Part shown: one piece after another, positions 1 to 13,466 of the stretch
Layout of the letters: every line of letters starts with the position of its first letter
How positions within the stretch are numbered: position 1 is the stretch's first letter
NCBI GenBank assembly: GCA_037179385.1
Contig: CM074187.1
Coordinates: 11,595,450 to 11,659,449, forward strand
Length of the DNA: 64,000 nt
Direction of reading: 5' to 3'
Source: Holothuria scabra
Taxonomy: Eukaryota > Echinodermata > Holothuroidea > Aspidochirotida > Holothuriidae
Program-made: the position numbers and the translations under genes
Notes under the pieces: generated by a model
Told to the model about the DNA's origin: nothing
The model's input: the letters and a program-made list of their open reading frames with translations, nothing else
Database searches by the model: none

Positions 1-441
1 CTGAAAGGTTGTGCAGTGGTGCATATCTAATCTATCACAAAATAGACTCAATTTAGCAGGAAGTGGCTCTGGCAACTTTTTAGGAAAGTTGCAGTCAATG
101 GGGACTAATTGGGGGCTCTTTTGCTCAATACATTAAAGAAGGATAACAATGGGGATAGGTGGAGAGAGCTGCAAGGGTGCTTCATGTGGCTAATGGGTTC
201 TCTTGCCACATGTTTTATTCTAGGAAAGTTGTTAAGTTTACTTTGTCATTCTCCCTTCCCATCTTTATAATGCTTCCACATGTTGGAATCCTTACACCTG
301 AATTGAATGATGAATTGAAGCAGTCTAAAGATGTGTAGAAGGGTTTGTACATAATTAAATTATAATTATAGATCAAGGGCTGATCTTTAGCAAAATCTCC
401 CAGACTTTCAAAGGCTCATGCTACAGTAATTGTTATAATCT

Positions 442-803
442 GAAAGCAGCTCATGGAGTTGGTGCATGAAATTCAACAAATTTTTCCAAACCTGTTAAGT
501 TTTCTTCACATACTAATGACAAATGGTCAAACTTAGACAATCCTCATATCCTACATACAAAGAACTTTTCTTAAAAGTGAGTACTTTACGATTCAATGGG
601 GTTTCCAAAAATTTGTGACCAGACACTTTTTCAAATTATGCACAATATGTTACAAGTCATGACACCATAAAATTCAAAATTTTAACCTTTTTCTGTAACT
701 TTTACATACGAAACTGGACTCATTATAAACTATAAGCATTGGCATGGGGCAATGACCCTTCATCACCCTCTTTAAGTTATCGATATCAACTCATTGAGCC
801 CCT
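442..803 (-). mobile_element. MITE family 1, copy 1
   Basis: About 360 bp. Right end CAACTCATTGAGCCCC then TTTAA; left end GCAGCTCATGGAGTTG. Same family as the copies at 3217 (opposite orientation) and 8749. No coding capacity. Confidence 0.75.
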
Positions 804-2400
804 TTAAACAGGCCCTGCACCCTTGAGCTTTCAAATACGAGTTCTTTGTTACAAGTGTTCACTAGCCTTTGGAATGCTATCCCCCATTTAATTAAAATTA
901 AACTGTTTTATCTTTTTGCAGTGCTACCTCTAACTGGATCTTTCCCTTTTGTTGAATCAGAGCTCCAGTTACATTTTTTGTTTTGGTCATAATTCATGTT
1001 ACCCTGTGGGCATCTTCTAACTGTTAAGTGTAGACTCTGTGATTGCTCTCTTGGCCTTTTGGGGTCGTACGGAAAATTTGAAGACTTACATATGGGCCTA
1101 CTGTACTACACAGTCTACATATATTTTAAAAAGTTGGTCATTCTGTAGACTGTACCTAATACATCACTAGTCCTTGAACAGGACTCTTTGCTACATCCAT
1201 TGTTTTACTCTGCACTAGGGTACTTATCCACAGTCAAAACAATAAAACCTAGAGCTGTCAAATTATTTATGTCCAGAGTATTTTGAGAAATACCAAAAAG
1301 TGTCTAAAAGTACCTAAAAATAAGAAATGCACTAGCCGCTTACCTTTACAGGCTTTACAGTGGCAAAGTATTCAACTTGTCAGTCCTAGTCATAATTTGC
1401 TCAATTTTTTGCCTCTTACTTTTGGCTAACATTAGAAATTTCACTGGTAAATTTTACAATTTCAGATTTGGGTAAGTACTTTCTGTGTTCAATCAATTGC
1501 TTTCTAATAATATTGATTGCCCCTTGCCAGGAGAAACATTATTGCTTTTGTACAATGAAGGATATCCTCCTCTAGGTCTCATGTGTTTGTACTGTCTAAT
1601 TAAACCACTGCTCTTTGGAAGAGATACAGAATGAAAGTTGAAGTATTTTGAAATGTAGAGTACACTTATGAGCAAGTATACTTTTTCAATGAGTGGGAGT
1701 GACCAGTATTTGTAATGAGTTGCACTATTATGAACTATAAGTATGTTAGTAAAACCATCAAAATATAATGAAAAATGACCTTTTTAGTGATCAGTTGCTC
1801 CAAAGTATTTTGAAAGATGGCCTATGATTTGATTTTTTCAGCTCTCCTTTTCTTTTTGTGTCTCTCATGACTTGAAAGTTTTTTGAAGGTGAATAAGTAA
1901 ATTCTTTCCAAATAAAAAATTTCAGAAACAAGGCATTAGAATAAGGATACTGAGGTACTTATACTGTATTCAAATAAACTCCCAGTGCATCTTGTCTTAA
2001 CACAATATGTTACATAAGAAATCAGCAGGCCTATTACTTTACAAATCATTCCTTTTCTTAAAGCAAGATACATGAAATAAACTGTTGCATTGTATAAGTA
2101 TCAGCTTTATGCAAATAAATTACCAGATGACATACTGACTTTCTCAAAACTCTCTGTTTTTAAGAGTTTACCTAAGACTGGATTTGTTCAGTAAATGATA
2201 CACTTCATGATTTGATTTTTGTTTCTATCTTTCAGATGAACTGAATACCAAGTCTTTCAACCTGCTGTATAGGTCTTTCACTATGGTTTACGTCATTGAA
2301 TCCAGCCGTCATCATTCCTTCCATAATTTATGAAATAAATATTCATTTTAAAAAAGTTTTAATCAAGTGCAATGTACAAAGAATTTTTATTAATTTTTTT
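804..2400. other. No gene or repeat seen
   Basis: AT-rich sequence with short ORFs only on either strand; nothing recognised. Confidence 0.6.
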
Positions 2401-2408
2401 TATAAAAA
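2401..2408 (+). promoter_or_regulatory. TATA-box-like site before exon 1a
   Basis: TATAAAAA lies 56 bp upstream of the exon 1a ATG, leaving a plausible 20 to 25-nt leader. AT-rich sequence makes chance occurrence easy. Confidence 0.3.
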
Positions 2409-2456
2409 GTACCTCAGATCACTTACCTTGAAATTTGTACATTCCTGAACTTGTAA

Positions 2457-2636
2457 ATGCCAAAAGAAATAATGCCTAAACCCAATTTCTCAAAGTTACT
2501 GAATGGAAGTACAGGAAAAATTACCCCAACTGGGACTGCAAATAAGAACAAGAGTGTTCCTAAAAGTTTTAAGAAAGTGAGGAAAAGAAGAGTGTCATTT
2601 ATCAGCAGCACAGGGAACAATTTGTTTGATCCTGAG
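2457..2636 (+). CDS. Candidate alternative first exon 1a of TRPM
   Basis: A 60-codon exon starts at an ATG directly preceded by an in-frame TAA and ends at a strong donor (GAG|gtaagt) in phase 0, matching the phase-0 acceptor of exon 2. It encodes a lysine-rich, serine/threonine-rich tail beginning MPKEIMPKPNFSKLL, with a basic KKVRKRRVSF cluster, and ends FDPE. No homology is recognised; TRPM N-termini ahead of SWI are poorly conserved. It lies 34 kb upstream of exon 2, so it could instead belong to another gene. Confidence 0.5.
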
Positions 2637-3216
2637 GTAAGTATCAACTAAATATGCTGTTCCATACTATAGTCTGTGAAATGGCTGTAAATTTATGGTA
2701 TCATTAACCTTTGTCTCAGCATTGAAAAATTTTTCAACTTGAATAAGTAAAAGCTGCTTACAGTTTGTAAGCAGACTGCTTACAGACTGTAAGTGCACAG
2801 AAAGTAAAAGTCATTATTTAGATTCTTCTCATTGTATATTAAAGCTGTTTAAGTATGCATTTTTCAAAAATCAAGAGCAAGGTGATATGCTTTGGATATT
2901 CCATTTGCTACAATCTATGCTACAGTAGTGTATGCTATGCTTCAATCAGTTTAAAGTTTATGATTAGAAACAGTAGTCTTATAAATATCTATTCTACCCT
3001 GTCCTCCCCCCTTGTCTACATCAGATGCTACAAAATATTTCTGATCCTCTGGAATCATGCCTTGTGTCCAGTTAATCTTATTCTGGTCTTACTGTAGTAG
3101 ATAAGTAGATATTGTCTCATGTACTGTAAGGGTGGGGAGGGGGATGGGGGTATATAGTGTTTTGGACTAAATGAATTTTTGCTGACTGTACTGAGGGCGT
3201 AAATGTGTGCTGTTAA

Positions 3217-3570
3217 AGGGGCTCATTGAGTTGATATTGATAACTTAATGAGAGAATTAAAGGGTCACTACCACATGACAATGCTTATAGTTAGCATAGT
3301 GAGTCAAGTTTCATATCCAAAACTTATGAAAAAAAGTTTGAATTTTGTGGTGTCCTGTCTAAAAACAGTTTTGTGCTAAATATGAAAAAGTGTCTGGTCA
3401 CAATTTTTTGAAATTTCTAATGAACCTTTAAGGATGCATTTATAAAACAGTTATGTGTATGTAGGATATGGGGATTGTCTAAGTTTGATCAATTGTGATT
3501 GGTATGTGGAGAAAACTTGACCTGTCTGGAAAAATTTGGTGAATTCCATGAACCAAATCAATGAGCTGCT
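3217..3570 (+). mobile_element. MITE family 1, copy 2
   Basis: TTAA (3213-3216) then AGGGGCTCATTGAGTTG; the inverted end CAAATCAATGAGCTGC is followed by TTCAA. The interior matches copies 1 and 3 in inverse orientation (GTGTCTGGTCACAATTTTTTG, GGATATGGGGATTGTCTAAG). Confidence 0.78.
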
Positions 3571-4900
3571 TCAAGTTCTGATCATCTTGAGCAGGTGTGG
3601 CTGAGGGAACCAGGTGTTGGATAATAGTAATCAGCTTTGTATTCAATGTATTTGATTGCAATCAAGTTGAATTTAAAAACTACCCCACACACAGACACTT
3701 GAGGGAACACTGTGTTACCTCAAGCTTGAGTAGCATCAGAGTGCAGTTTACTTGGAATCTGTGTTTAAATTCAGTCCACCTCAAATTGCAGGGTTCTATG
3801 GTTAAAAGCAGTGTGTTTTGGAAATCATGTGATAGAGGCACTGATCACCTGTATCCTCTAAACATTTCAGGTCATTCACAGTAATTGATATGTGAAACAT
3901 TTATCCTCATTACTATGGTAGCACAACCTCTTCAACTTAACTCAGGGTACGTGAGAACACTGACTGGAAAACACAGTGTTAACCTCTGCTTTTGTCTGAT
4001 TGTAAACAAAGGGGATCACGGAGTGTTGCCCAGTAAGAGAGACCGATCCTTTAGATTATTCATCTTGCATTCTCCTTTTAACATGTTGCAACAATTTTGT
4101 TTACTATGGAGATACAAAAACAATTGTCAAGGTTAATTTGTAATACCTGGGAAATGGAACAGTACATATATCTGTTTAACATTTCAAAACGTATCATGTG
4201 ATACCATCTTTTCAGCTACTTTCAGAGGGTACCTGTAACTTTTAACTTGCTGCTCAGATGATATAGTATGATGACTGAACTGTCCAAACTACTTAGTAAG
4301 CTATATTATATGCAGTGCTGTTCAATTATACCGTAACCTTTGCAGCTGTTTTTGCTGTTGGTAACACCTCCCTATTGTTGCTGGTGTAAATATTTCTAAT
4401 TTGCATCTGCAAAAAGTGCTGATGCTTGTGCACAAGTATATGAAAGTCAGCATTTGGGTATTGGTTTGTTCTCAGTCAAAGCTATGCAGGTATTTTGCTA
4501 TCTGAAGTAAAATGGACATTTTTGTTTCTAATTTGCACCACTTATCATGAAATGGAGTGTTGGAAATGGATATTTTAGTGGAAATGCTTACATATTTTAT
4601 GAGAAACTTCCTTTCATTGTTGTGATTCATTGTTCTGTGGTACAAGTTTTCATTGAATGGATTTCACTGAGTGAATAATTGCACTCATATCTAACACCAC
4701 TTACAGTTTCAAGCTTTTCTTCGTCACCATACAAAATTTCCATTGTCTGTGGTAAATGCCTCTTTTTGTGTGGAAGGAGATACATGATCCTTCCAAATGA
4801 GGGAACACATTAAACAAGGGACAAAGCCTTCATTCCCAGTAATAACAAAGGTATTTTTGTTGTAATTTGTCTTTTACTTATTTTGTATGCATTTTATCAT

Positions 4901-5051
4901 AGACCTATTTCCAAATAGCAATTACAATGAATTGTAGGATATAGTTTTGGGTGTGCGTCAATTTTCACCACAGTAGAATGCCATTGACAAAAATGACAAA
5001 CACCAAAACACATCCCACAATCCTTTGTAATTGCTGTTTGGAAATAGGTCT
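4901..5051. mobile_element. Foldback MITE with TA target duplication
   Basis: The arms (AGACCTATTTCCAAATAGCA at 4901 onward and its inverse ending GGAAATAGGTCT at 5051) pair over about 50 bp each around a 40 to 50-bp centre. TA flanks both GACCTATTTCC and GGAAATAGGTC, as for Tc1/mariner-type MITEs. Confidence 0.8.
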
Positions 5052-7689
5052 ACTGTATGTTGGGTGCATCACTTTTTTTTTTGCTCTTTGTTTGTCCCAT
5101 TTCAACATAACTGGGTCTAGAAGGTAAGGGGTTTCCCCAAGTTACATGCTTTATAGACTCTTTATTAAAAAGTATCAAAGAAACTTGGACATTTTGAAAG
5201 TAAGATACATTGAAAAGAAATCTAAAATGGATGAAAAAGGAAAGGGAAAAAGCAGTAAATGTCAGAATATTTATGAATGCTTTCCAGAGGATTTTATCAT
5301 GAGATGAATGCTTACTCAAACTCTATGTGCAGTTTTTTGGCCCCATGTTTTATGAAAAATTTCAGGCTTATATTGGGCCACTGTATTATAGTACTATACA
5401 AAATGATTTGTCTGATTTCAAAAGAGAGAAATTTCCAATTTGTCCAATTTCTCGCCCCCTGCTCCCACACACTTGGCTATGAGCCTGGAATTCAAATTAA
5501 AACCACAGTACTCTGATGCTGATACTTAGCTTTTAGAACCATATGTGCTCAAAAGTACTTTGACCTTGGATATGAACAGAACTTAATTGCAGAATTGCTT
5601 TTACCATTATACTACATAATGGCAAAATGTGTACAGCATGTTTTGTTTTTCTACCTTTTGTTGTTTGGTACATACATTTACAGAGTGGATGTAAGAAAAG
5701 CATTCATTTGATGTTGGACACAATATGGCTTAACTTCATTCTGTTCTGAATGTAGAACTTTGAACCCTACAGTAGTATTTCAACTTTCAGTTTGCTTATA
5801 ACCTAGCAATCACATGTTATGTGCACTACAGTAACATTGACAATGAAGAATAAATATGCCAAAAAGCATTATTATTTATTTGGAAACCAGAGTAGAGTAC
5901 CACTTTTACTTGGGAGATATAATAATGAGGTAAAAATGGATGATTGTTTTTTTTTTCTAATTGAAATATTTAGTTAAGGTGGTGGCACTGTACTGTATCT
6001 GTTGCTATATGTATAGGATCATATATAAGGCAGAAGTATTATTCAATGGACCTGTTGTGTTTCCATATAGTGTTGACCTGTGTTGTCACCACCCCAGTCC
6101 ATGCCGGTCAAGTCTAACCAGTGCCGTCAACTTTAAACCAGCATGGAGATAAAGCTGCTTGCTTTACTCCAGTATAAAAGTGATCAAATCAGAAAAAAGT
6201 GCCTTCCAAAATCACAATTTGATTAAATGAAGTTGTAAAAATTTGTAGCATATCCTTTGAGTATGAATTATGAAGCTAAATCACCATATGAATCTGATTT
6301 TGAGCATTGAGCCCTCCCACAAAGTTACATGGACCCTGTATAATTCTCTACAGCAGTATCATATATGCGCAGTTCTTTAGTAGCAACAGGCCTGGTTACA
6401 GTGAGACCAGAAACCCAGGGCCCTGGGGTAGATGAACTATAGGTACCAATAATGAAGTATATAAGCATGAAGCGAGTCACCTGGGATGTTCAGATATGCG
6501 AGTCTGCCATGTACCGGCCATCGGTTGCTAGTAGGTCTGGCAGCCATTTTTCAAAATGGTGGCCATGTTTTAAAAGGCATCATTGTGTTTGATAATAAAA
6601 CTTTGATAGAACATAGCCGTGTAAGGTGTCATATGAAAGAAAATTGAATTTCCTATCAAATGGTATCATATATGATGGGTATTATGCTAAATTAAGTTAA
6701 ACTTTAGGGCAAAAAGTGTCATTTTTAGCCAGTTTTTTCCAGAAATTTAAATTACATTACTTTACATATTTCTTCATATTTTTTACAAATCTCAAGATAT
6801 AATATTAAAACTTTCCTGAAAAATTTTCTCATAAATAGGTACTATTGTGTCAAAATAACCAGGTTATTGCTTAAAATTCAAAAATGCAAGTTAATCTTTC
6901 AAAGTTAACAATTTGAAATTTCAGGAAATAGAATTTTGTACCTAAAATAGTATTTCGCCCTGTTCGCATTTTGCGTCAGCTCAAATAGTACAACTGATAA
7001 GGCCCAAATACAACCAGTATTGTACACTTTGGGTTTTAAACACAACATTCAGGACTGTGATCACAAGATACATGCTTGTGTTGATTTTCAGATAACTTGT
7101 ATCAAATCCAAGATGGGCGCCATCGGTCAATGCACTTTTGGCCCATTGTTCTTGAATTCCAGCATTTAATGATCATTTTCCATTTGAATAACTTCGATAT
7201 TTGGTCAAATGGCACCAGAAGATACTACCCAGAACAATGGCACTCAATCTACTTTGCTCCTACTTACTTTTGTTGATTTTATACATATAGCTTGTAAACC
7301 AAGATGGCGGCTAGGGATCAATGTACTATTTTCTCTTTATATCCAACTTTGATTCAGAATTTTTGATCAAGAAAGACATGACCACCCGTTTGTTTGTGCA
7401 CTGGGATGCAATCTTCAGCGGTCCTAAACTTCGTGAAGTTCATTTTGGATCTATTCTAAGATGGTTCTTAATGGTCAATTGATTTAGGTACTCCCATCAC
7501 TCCACCACCCCACCCCTTTCCTGGACAGTTACCCTATAGGGGCAATTACTAGTTAAAACATTGCTCACTTCAACAGCTTTTAGATACATTCGTAGTGTTT
7601 GGACAAAATGTGGGGTAATTAATAGAATTAATCTGACATGAATAGGATACAGTGTTAATTAATTCCACTATCTGTATATATTGTTTCTG
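5052..7689. other. Non-coding, AT-rich
   Basis: No exon or bounded transposon recognised. A loosely repeated segment of about 190 bp containing AAGATGG-G-CGCC/AAGATGGCGGC occurs near 7110 and 7300. Confidence 0.5.
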
Positions 7690-8300
7690 TGCCAACCTTG
7701 TAAATATGGTATATCAAGAGAAAGGTACATGTGACTCTGCTCATATTTGGTGTGTAAGTTGGCTATTTTGAGTAGTTGATCCCTGTTGATTTTTGTGGAG
7801 ATCAAAGGTCATTTGGGGTCAGTAGAGGTGAAAGTCTTACAAACTAGTTTAGGGTATGCAGTATTGTAAGAAAGGTATCCTGTAGGGTGCTCATACTTGG
7901 CATGAAAGCTAGATGCTCATATGGTGAATATATGATCCGTATAGTTTTTTGGCAGAGGTCAAAGGTCATGTGGTGTCACTGGTTGTTAGATTCTGAAAAC
8001 CTTGCTTTCATGATGTCCGAAGGTAAGAAGCTTGAACAGTTTAAATACATGGAATGTGGATGCATTATACTAAGGGAGAGAAGTTACTTGTTTTAGTGGA
8101 GGTCAAAGGTCATTTGGGGTCACTATAGTGGACAAAAGGTATAATTCTTGTTTACACGATATCTGATGGTGGGAAGTTTGGGTAGATTTCATACATGTTA
8201 TCTGGATGCATGATGGTGATGAGCAGAATTCTCTTTTTTTTTTGGTGGAGGTCAAATGTTACTTTTCAGCTCTCAAGAGGTCAAAGTCTCAATACTGTGT
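7690..8300 (+). repeat. Degenerate 145-bp-type unit array
   Basis: Unit sequences TCAAAGGTCATTTGGGGTCA recur near 7805, 7966 and 8100, with exact AGGTCAAAGGTCA at 7966-7978 and 8100-8112. It is older than H1/H2; terminal hairpins were not found. Confidence 0.55.
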
Positions 8301-8748
8301 TAACACAATTTTTCATGGTTGTAGTCTTAGATACTGCAATATTTCACACATAATAAGTAGCATTATAGTCCTACTGTAGTGAGCAGAAGAACCCTTGTTC
8401 TAGGTGGTCAAATGTCATCTGGGATCTCAATATAGGAATTGCTTGGGTGCCTTTCATGTATAATTTGTGAGTACATTACAGAGCACTGTCAATTTGAAAA
8501 AAACAAAAAAACAGACTAACATTTCAGCAGCAATGGATCACTAAGCCTTTTGGCTTTCTGGTTTTATCTCATTTTGTTGTTCAGTGACTTTTCAACTGCT
8601 TGCAAAATGAATAAAAAGACCACATGGTGACAGACAATGGCATGTGCAGGATTTGGAAGGTGCGGACTGCAACTGATTTTGATGACCATTTTTTTTTTTG
8701 CACTTCAGTTCTTCTCACGTTGGCATACTTGCACCAGTGTTTGGTTAA

Positions 8749-9105
8749 AGCGGCTCATTGAGTTGGTTCTTGGAATTCCACAAATTCGTCCAAACCCCTG
8801 AAGTTTTCTTCACATACCAATGACAAATGGTCAGTCTTAGACAATCCCCATATCCTACAAACAAATAACTGTTTAATGTGTGAGTAAGTTGCGGTTCAAT
8901 TCGGTTTTCAAAAATTTGTGACCATACACTTTTTCAAATTGTGCACAAAAACCGTTACAAGTTAGGACATTACATAATTCAAAATTTTAGCTTTTCATGT
9001 AACCATTGGATATGAAAACTGACTTAATATGCTATCTATAAGCATTGTGATGTTGTAGTGACTGTTTATCACTCTCATAAAGTTAAATTAACTCAATGAG
9101 TCCCT
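8749..9105 (-). mobile_element. MITE family 1, copy 3
   Basis: Both flanking TTAA are intact (8745-8748, 9106-9109). Terminal repeats AGCGGCTCATTGAGTT and AACTCAATGAGTCCCT. 357 bp, the best-bounded copy. Confidence 0.8.
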
Positions 9106-9844
9106 TTAAGGTTTGAATGCTCAGTGTGTTTCTTCAAACTTTTCATCTTCCTTGAACCGATAAGTCTCCTGACTGAGTGATTTTCCCTCAACTGACTTTG
9201 AAGGTGAGGGGCCTTTGTTCCACGGACCCCCCCTTTAAATGTGCTTTTGGTGACAGAGTGTAGTTGCAAAAGAATTACATGACAAATAAAAAGAAATTAG
9301 ATAAGACCACAAAAGAAAGAAAGAAACAGAGTGCATGTGTATCTCACATTTTATTCACAAGACATTACCAACACATTTCAATTCTTACATCATGTTGCCT
9401 TGAGCAAAAATAACACAATAGTTACCATTTTTGGTACCTCACCCAACACTTATGTCTAAACATTTTAAATTGTTGTAATGTGAAACGAACTGTAAAATAT
9501 AACTTGAACATTCTTGCAAGATGTAACTGGCATGTTTCACAGTAACGGGGTCAAGTTACTCACACAAGGCACCAAAATTTGAAAAATGTACTTTGCTGGA
9601 AATTATTTGGTAGTGATAATCTGTAATGTGTTCCGTGCAAAAATCTGTATCCTTAAAGATAAGTTTGGCTGCAGTTATATTTTAGGCACAAGTGGCACAA
9701 TGTTTAATTCTGCTATAACTCTTGGACAAATAAGGTGTTGCTAATGTAACTTTTGAATAGACCAAACTTAAAATTATGATACCATAAATGACCAAAGTAT
9801 CCAAATTATTTTCCATGACAGATTTTAAATTTGCCTTAATGCAT

Positions 9845-10133
9845 TTACACTTTGCAAATGAAATGCGTATCAAATATGAAAATTAAATCTATCACATTTA
9901 CATCATCTTCAGATTTTTCCAGAAGGATTTCTGAAAGGAAAGGTAAAATTTTGTGGTATTGTTTTAACTTTAGAGAAAGAAAATAAATCATAAATACAGG
10001 TGTATCTCTTTCTTGCCATTTTTGTAGATGTTTTTCCAAGTAGCTCTGCTCTCTGTTTGGATCATTCCTTAGAGTGTTTTGTACTATAATTGGTGTGCCT
10101 AGTGCTCCCAATTCATCAGAATATTTCTAGATA
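9845..10133 (-). CDS. Unassigned minus-strand ORF, possible terminal exon
   Basis: About 95 codons are open after an acceptor-like ttatctag at about 10134, from KYSDELGALGTPIIV to the stop at 9845. Composition is protein-like and charged (REQSYLEKHLQKWQERDTPVF). On the minus strand an AATAAA near 9350 could serve as a poly(A) signal about 500 nt beyond the stop. No ATG of its own and no recognised family. A chance ORF or an old pseudogene fragment is equally possible. Confidence 0.28.
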
Positions 10134-10707
10134 AGCAGTAGGCCTATATAGAAGTAAAAATATTTGGCTAAATTTGGAATGAGAGAACATCTTCCAGCAA
10201 AATAGCTTGATAGTAACTGTGCTAAGGTAGTACAGACCTGTGAAGGTGTGATTGCACAGCTGTTCTCTTCAATAACCATTTATTTGGTTGAGTGATTCCT
10301 AAGGGTCAGTTTGAACTGCTTCAACAGTCCTGTACCAAATGTTTCCTGTATATTTCTGTGGTGTAGCTGTGGATCATAACAGAAGTTGCAGGTCAGGTGG
10401 TGATTTCAGATCAGTCGGTACTTTCATATCTTTGGAATACAGGAACAGAAGATATAGTCCTGGTTTCCTTCCCTATATTCTCCCTGATCCACTTCCTCTG
10501 TTGGTCACAAGTGTAGTTGATTTCAACAAAGACAAAATAGCAGTATCTAAGATGGGTTTTTAGTGCATTCATTAAATAGTTGTGTTGTATGCACTAAAAT
10601 TTCTGACAAGTCATAGATCAAACCAAGGGCTCAGGGCTAGACAGGAACTGAATGACCACTGAAGCTTGTTTACAGAAGTATATCTTTTGCAAACTGGTGC
10701 AATTGAT

Positions 10708-10758
10708 ATGGCAGAGCTAACGAAAGTTGAGAAACTTGTTGATGACCTAATTGACAAA
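10708..10758 (+). CDS. Weak candidate first exon 1b of TRPM
   Basis: ATG followed by 17 codons (MAELTKVEKLVDDLIDK) ending at AAA|gtaggt in phase 0. The frame is open back to a TGA at 10660. The peptide could form a short amphipathic helix. Donor and length are unremarkable, so support is mostly the shared phase with the other candidates. Confidence 0.28.
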
Positions 10759-13466
10759 GTAGGTGCAGCTCTCACTTCCTGTTGTGTTTGTATTTTTATT
10801 TTTCAGTCAATGAAGTATAAATGAATAAATTGGTTAATATACTTAATCATACTTTATGTACTTTTTTAGTTATTAAGTCATACTTTGTGTATACTGCATG
10901 CACTCATAAGGATCACTAGCATTTACATTAGAGTTCAAAGCCCAAGGGTCTTGGAGCTCTTGAAATTTCCTTTCAATATAGTCTGAGGAAAATGTGAAGG
11001 CTAGGTACATGGACAACTTTTCCAAGGGTCCCATAAAGGTACAGAGCCCACAGCATATTAATTCAGTCATGAGGTAAATGAGGTAATTGTAAACTTTTAT
11101 GCCTAGATCAGGTTGACAAGATTTAAACTTGCATGGTAGGGAGTGAATACCTAGAGCCATGCACATCTCACTAACACACCGGAATATTTCTGAGCCACAT
11201 ATATGTATCTGAGACCGGTGTGCGGGATCCCCTGTTATCCAAGTCATGGTATCTTGGGTTATAAGTTCAGTGCTGCATAAACTTTGATCCCTGGAGGACT
11301 CCAATAGAATCACATTGGTACTATAAAATTCCAGGTGGGAATGAATGTGAAATTTGGATGTTTGGAGACTTTCAATGCAAATGGCCGGGTCCAGGAGGAA
11401 GGTGGGACTTTGTTGATTCCCATTGAAATGAATGGGATTTCATTAGGGTGGAAGCTCCCATTGCAATGTGGAATGGGACTAATTTTCTCCAGATTTTGAA
11501 GTAATTCTCACGTACCTTATCAAACTGGTATGCCTATAATGATAAAGGTTGTACAATCATCAGAGAGTCCAGCTAAAGTAATTCTGTGCATATATACTGT
11601 ATATGTCCAAAGCTACAGTAGTACTCCATCTGATTGAAGACGTCAAGTTTCCCAAGTAACTTTAAAGGTAAAGAGCATTTAGAGATCACAATTTTTTTCA
11701 TAATTCTCTTCAAAGAATCCATCATAATATTTTATGACTTCAATATATTGCATATGCAAGGTAAACCAAGCAGTTACTTCTAATAAATTTCACATTTTAG
11801 GAGAAAAAAAGGCCTTGAATTTTGAGGCATGCAGTGCAATTGCATACCATCACTCAAACCACTGTAAGGAGTGTGATTTTTTGCACCCCTAGATGGATGC
11901 AGGCAGCTCGTATACATCTATTAAAGTTTAAAGGTAGTGTGACGTGAAAATGACAAAATTGGATATTGGATGTAGAAAGCATTAAAAACCATGAAAGTAG
12001 CCAAAATTTCCATCAACATCCATAAAAAATTGACCATTTTACACGGCAATCTCTGATTTTCACTTAATCATTAATAAAGATGAGCTCAATATGGGTCTTT
12101 ATTTTAATTAGGGTACCAATGGTAAAATACGCTGTTAAGGGCAACTGTCTCGCTATTTAAATCCACATTGTCTTTGCTATGCTTTCATTTTGTCCTCACT
12201 ATTCATGTAAGTGCATACTCTTCAAAAAGTAAAAATCATTGAAGTTAATCCTCCCAGTTTTGATGTAAAAGTGCTTAAAATCAGCAATTTGGGGGGCAAA
12301 AAGTGTGACATTTAGACTACCATAGCAGGAGTTACATTTTCCCTTATTTTAACACTTATTTTGCTCTGTTATTTTAACTTAAATGGTTGATGGGGTATCA
12401 GTTGTACTCTTATTTTAACTCATATTTTATGAGAAACTGACACTTTTCTATTTCTTGGGATTGGACGAAAGAGGGGTTCCACGTGTTACATTTGGTGTTA
12501 CAGTTACAGTGTGAAATTTCAGGATCTTATTTTCCAGAAATGACCTACAGTAAACACTAAATCTTTCTTATTTTAGTGGTTAATTGAAGCCTGTGCATTG
12601 TTGAATGAAGATTTGGGCAAAAGACCGTTGTAAAGAAAGAAAAACATTCATGTAGCCATATTTTTCATTTTGACAGGCCACTTTGGTGTTCCTGAAATAT
12701 GTTACAGTGTGAACATTCGAAGTTAAAATACCACTACTCTCTACATTTGATATGTTGTCATTTTTAGCTGAACTATACTTTTTAACATGGCTTTTAACTT
12801 ACAGGCAATAAAGCTGTGCCAACTTGTTTATGATTTGAAATATCATAAAATATTATTTTGGTGTTCCCCAATCTCAGTTACACGTGGAACGCATTGTTTG
12901 TACCACAGAATTGAGATGAAACCCTTGACAAAGTAATCATAAGAGGTTTCAGCTAAGATTAACTAAATAAAACACATTTATGATATTAAACAAATCAATA
13001 TGTAGTCTAAGTGGGATAAACCTGGTGTTCATGTTACACATGGAACTTAAAATTTCCAATGAATGTGGCTATTTTGAGGTCAAACGTAACCTGAGCATTC
13101 ATAAAAAACAACTTGTACAACATCATTTAGGCCTCAGCCTACAATGAACTTAGTAAATATAGCAATTCCACCAATGGTTTGATATCATAAATGATGGAAC
13201 ATGAATTTAGGACTCTTAAATGTCATGTTACAGTCGGGTACCCTAATTTAAATAAAGACCCATATGCAGATCTTGTATGTCATTGGAGGGACATTCCATA
13301 TATGGCTAATGTAATATTCTTTGTTTTTAAATCTTCATTTTAAGGACAGTTGTAACATGTGTTTCTCCTGAGGGCTTTATTTTGGAAGTTTAATTTGTGT
13401 CCTTGCAAATCATCAGTATCAATTACCAAACCACAAACTATCTGATGAGTAATTAAGAGATAATTC

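Noticed and set aside
10873..11313. 146-codon minus-strand ORF
   Set aside because: Cysteine/methionine-rich but no family resemblance, and no matching splice sites linking it to the ORF at 9845; length is compatible with chance.
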